NCBI GenBank assembly: GCA_947628325.1 | Contig: CANQZL010000010.1 | Coordinates: 1-16,122, forward strand | Reading direction: 5' to 3' | From: an uncultured Bacilli bacterium | GTDB lineage: Bacteria > Bacillota_I > Bacilli_A > RF39 > UBA660 | Length of the DNA stretch: 16,122 nt | In this document: one piece after another, positions 14,378-16,122 of the stretch | Layout of the letters: each line of letters opens with the position of its first letter | How positions within the stretch are numbered: position 1 is the stretch's first letter | Program-made: the position numbers and the translations under genes | Notes under the pieces: model-generated | Database searches by the model: none | Seen by the model: only the letters and a program-made list of their open reading frames with translations | Told to the model about the DNA's origin: nothing

Positions 14378-14413
14378 AAAAAAATAATCAGTTAAAATAA
14401 ACTTAACTGATTA
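14378..14413 (-). terminator. Intrinsic terminator of polC, inside its last codons
   Basis: On the minus strand TAATCAGTTAA and TTAACTGATTA (14413-14403 and 14395-14385) form an 11 bp stem with a seven-base loop, followed by seven T (14384-14378). The 5' arm is the coding sequence for Asn-Gln-Leu of the clamp-binding end, and the stop codon is in the 3' arm. Confidence 0.9.
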
Positions 14414-16122
14414 CTTTCTGAAAGATTGTCTAAACAACCTAATGCTTTTAGTTTTTCTAATGACGTATTATTAATTTTGCCACGTTCTCTTAAATCTTCT
14501 ATTGAAATAAAAGGTCCTCCTTGACGAGCTTTGACAATAGCAGCAGCAACGTTATCTCCAAGACCATCTAAGGCTCTAAAAGGAATTATTAAACCTTTTT
14601 GATCTTCTGTAATAACAAATTTTTTGCCATCGCTTTTATCTACATCTATATTTTTAAAATAGAAACCTCTCATACACATTTCAAGACAAATACATAATGT
14701 TTCTCTTGTATCTACTTCTTTATTACTAGCACTATTACCTTTAGCATCTATTTCATCAATCTTAGCTCTTATTGCATCCTCCCCTTTTATCATAGATTCA
14801 ATATCAAATTGATCACGACGAATAGACAGATAAGCACAATAATACCAAATAGGATGATGTACTTTAAACCAAGCTATACGGAAAGCTGATGTTACGTATG
14901 CTGTAGCATGAGCTTTGGGAAACATGTATTTTATTTTACGACAAGATTCTATATACCATTCTGGTATATTCGCTTCTCTCATTGCTGCGACATGTTCTGA
15001 CCACGTTGCTGGATCTTTTGAAGCTTTTCCTTTACGAACAAATTCCATTATCTTAAAGGCTTTTGCGGGTTTCATACCCCAAGCTATTAAGTTAACCATA
15101 ATATCATCACGACACCCAATAACATTTTTAAATGGAACCTCTATTTTACCTTCAGCATTAGGAGTACATAAATCTCTAGCATTACCTAACCATACATCTG
15201 TACCATGAGACAAACCAGATATTTTTATTAACTCTGCAAATGTTGTTGGTTTGGTTTCTTCAAGCATTCCTAGTAAGAATGATGTTCCAAATTCTGGTAC
15301 TCCTAATGTCCCAGTTGGACAATATTTACGACCATCTTTATCTGTTAAACCTCTTAATTTATATCTATCTACTCCAAGTATTTCAGGTCCTGTAAATATT
15401 TTCATAGTATCTAAGTCACCTAAATCTATTTTGGTAACATCAATACCTGATAAATCTTGAAGCATTCTAAGTACTGTTGGATCATCGTGACCAAGTATAT
15501 CTAATTTTAATAAATCGGCATCTATAGCATGGTAATCAAAATGGGTAGTTCGCCAAGCACTTGTTGGATCTTCGGCTGGAAATTGAAAAGGTGTAAAATC
15601 AAAGACTTCCATATATCCTGGAATAACAACAATTCCCCCTGGATGTTGCCCAGTCGTTCTTTTACAACCCGTACATCCTATGGCAAGTCGTTCTTGCTCT
15701 ATTCTACGCATAATAATATTTTTATCGTCACAGTAACCTCTTACATAACTTTCCGCTGTTTTTTCGGCAACCGTTCCAATTGTTCCAGCTCGGTAAACAT
15801 TATCTACACCAAATAATACTTTGGTATATTCATGAGCACTGGCTTGGTTTAAATCAGAAAAATTTAAATCAATATCAGGAACTTTATCAGCATTAAATCC
15901 TAGGAATGTTTGGAATGGAATATCGTGTCCTTCTTTCGTCATTTTGGTATGACATACTGGACATTCTCGATCTGGTAAATCGTAACCACATTTATAAGTA
16001 TTTCCTAAAGGTTCTTTGTCATCGCCTTCAAACTCACTTCGTTTACAATTTGGACAACGGTAATGAGGGGCTAAAGAATTTACTTCGGTAATTCCCATCA
16101 AGTTTGCCACAAAAGAAGAACC
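14392..16122 (-). CDS. polC: DNA polymerase III PolC-type, C-terminal part (5' end outside the window)
   Basis: PolC is the main replicative polymerase of low-GC Gram-positives. The 576 visible residues are roughly the last two fifths of a protein usually near 1,440. The frame is open to the edge, opening with GSSFVANLMGITEVN, a typical internal PolC segment, so no start lies here. Visible are the zinc motif (C23, C26, C45, C54, C57 of the fragment), the catalytic palm aspartates D83 and D85 in PDIDLNFS, the finger segment GQHPGGIVVIPG, FPKAHATAYV, and helix-hairpin-helix-like GLGDN. The protein ends in NQLSLF, a sliding-clamp binding motif. The proofreading exonuclease is in the missing part. 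It is convergent with 13550-14350, and its terminator lies within its last codons. Confidence 0.98.
   Translation of the reverse strand, partial: GSSFVANLMGITEVNSLAPHYRCPNCKRSEFEGDDKEPLGNTYKCGYDLPDRECPVCHTKMTKEGHDIPFQTFLGFNADKVPDIDLNFSDLNQASAHEYTKVLFGVDNVYRAGTIGTVAEKTAESYVRGYCDDKNIIMRRIEQERLAIGCTGCKRTTGQHPGGIVVIPGYMEVFDFTPFQFPAEDPTSAWRTTHFDYHAIDADLLKLDILGHDDPTVLRMLQDLSGIDVTKIDLGDLDTMKIFTGPEILGVDRYKLRGLTDKDGRKYCPTGTLGVPEFGTSFLLGMLEETKPTTFAELIKISGLSHGTDVWLGNARDLCTPNAEGKIEVPFKNVIGCRDDIMVNLIAWGMKPAKAFKIMEFVRKGKASKDPATWSEHVAAMREANIPEWYIESCRKIKYMFPKAHATAYVTSAFRIAWFKVHHPIWYYCAYLSIRRDQFDIESMIKGEDAIRAKIDEIDAKGNSASNKEVDTRETLCICLEMCMRGFYFKNIDVDKSDGKKFVITEDQKGLIIPFRALDGLGDNVAAAIVKARQGGPFISIEDLRERGKINNTSLEKLKALGCLDNLSESNQLSLF

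Noticed and set aside
14915..16091. Four plus-strand open frames (14915-15208, 15251-15460, 15529-15816, 15906-16091).
   Set aside because: All antisense to polC, which is certain.
16108..16110. Possible GTG start of polC at 16110.
   Set aside because: The frame continues to the window edge with GSSF, a conserved internal PolC segment; the gene is cut by the edge.
1..16122. UGA read as tryptophan, CRISPR arrays, insertion sequences, prophage genes, riboswitch or T-box leaders.
   Set aside because: UGA ends two genes and is never internal; no spaced direct repeats, transposase or integrase motifs are visible; apart from the pyrG leader, the leaders are too short for a riboswitch.

Overview
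The window is strongly AT-rich DNA with a compact, core-genome gene set of a low-GC Gram-positive bacterium (Bacillota). Supporting this are a Gram-positive PolC replicative polymerase, a PolA with a decayed proofreading domain, a zinc-type ribosomal protein L32 behind a YlbN/YceD protein, a divergent TmcAL (YlbM) next to them, and strong AGGAGG-like ribosome sites. UGA is a genuine stop here: two genes end with it and none carries it internally. The host is therefore not a UGA=Trp mollicute. The mix of small Lys/Asn/Ile-rich proteins and unrecognised lipoproteins suits an uncultured, reduced-genome gut Bacilli lineage such as RF39-like groups; that placement is an inference.

Layout. 1-47 (-): first codons of an unidentified gene. 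183-1421 (-): zinc-ribbon, membrane-anchored protein. 1597-3219 (+): CTP synthase pyrG, preceded by a leader terminator that looks like an attenuator. 3315-3905 (+): short YitT-type membrane protein. 4040-5988 (-): translationally coupled pair, a large transglutaminase-fold protein and a 74-residue helical protein. 6077-6150 (-): tRNA-Thr(GGU). 6186-6827 (-): lipoprotein with eight regularly spaced cysteine pairs. 6897-7575 (-): yceD-rpmF. 7704-8825 (+): tmcAL. 8835-13380 (-): operon polA - CDF-like membrane protein - mutM - small membrane protein. 13550-14350 (+): membrane-anchored exported protein. 14392-16122 (-): C-terminal 576 residues of PolC, running off the right edge.

Together the recognised genes cover DNA replication and repair (polC, polA, mutM), CTP supply (pyrG), tRNA/ribosome function (tmcAL, rpmF, tRNA-Thr) and an unassigned set of envelope proteins. 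I see no insertion sequence, prophage, CRISPR array or integrase, and no gene-free stretch above about 180 bases; the intergenic spaces hold promoters and terminators. The most unusual items are the pyrG leader (GAGC rather than GGGC at the likely transcript start), the paired-cysteine lipoprotein, the coupled transglutaminase-like pair, the CDF-like protein with half its metal site replaced and its tail read out of frame through mutM, and the recurrent extended -10 promoters.
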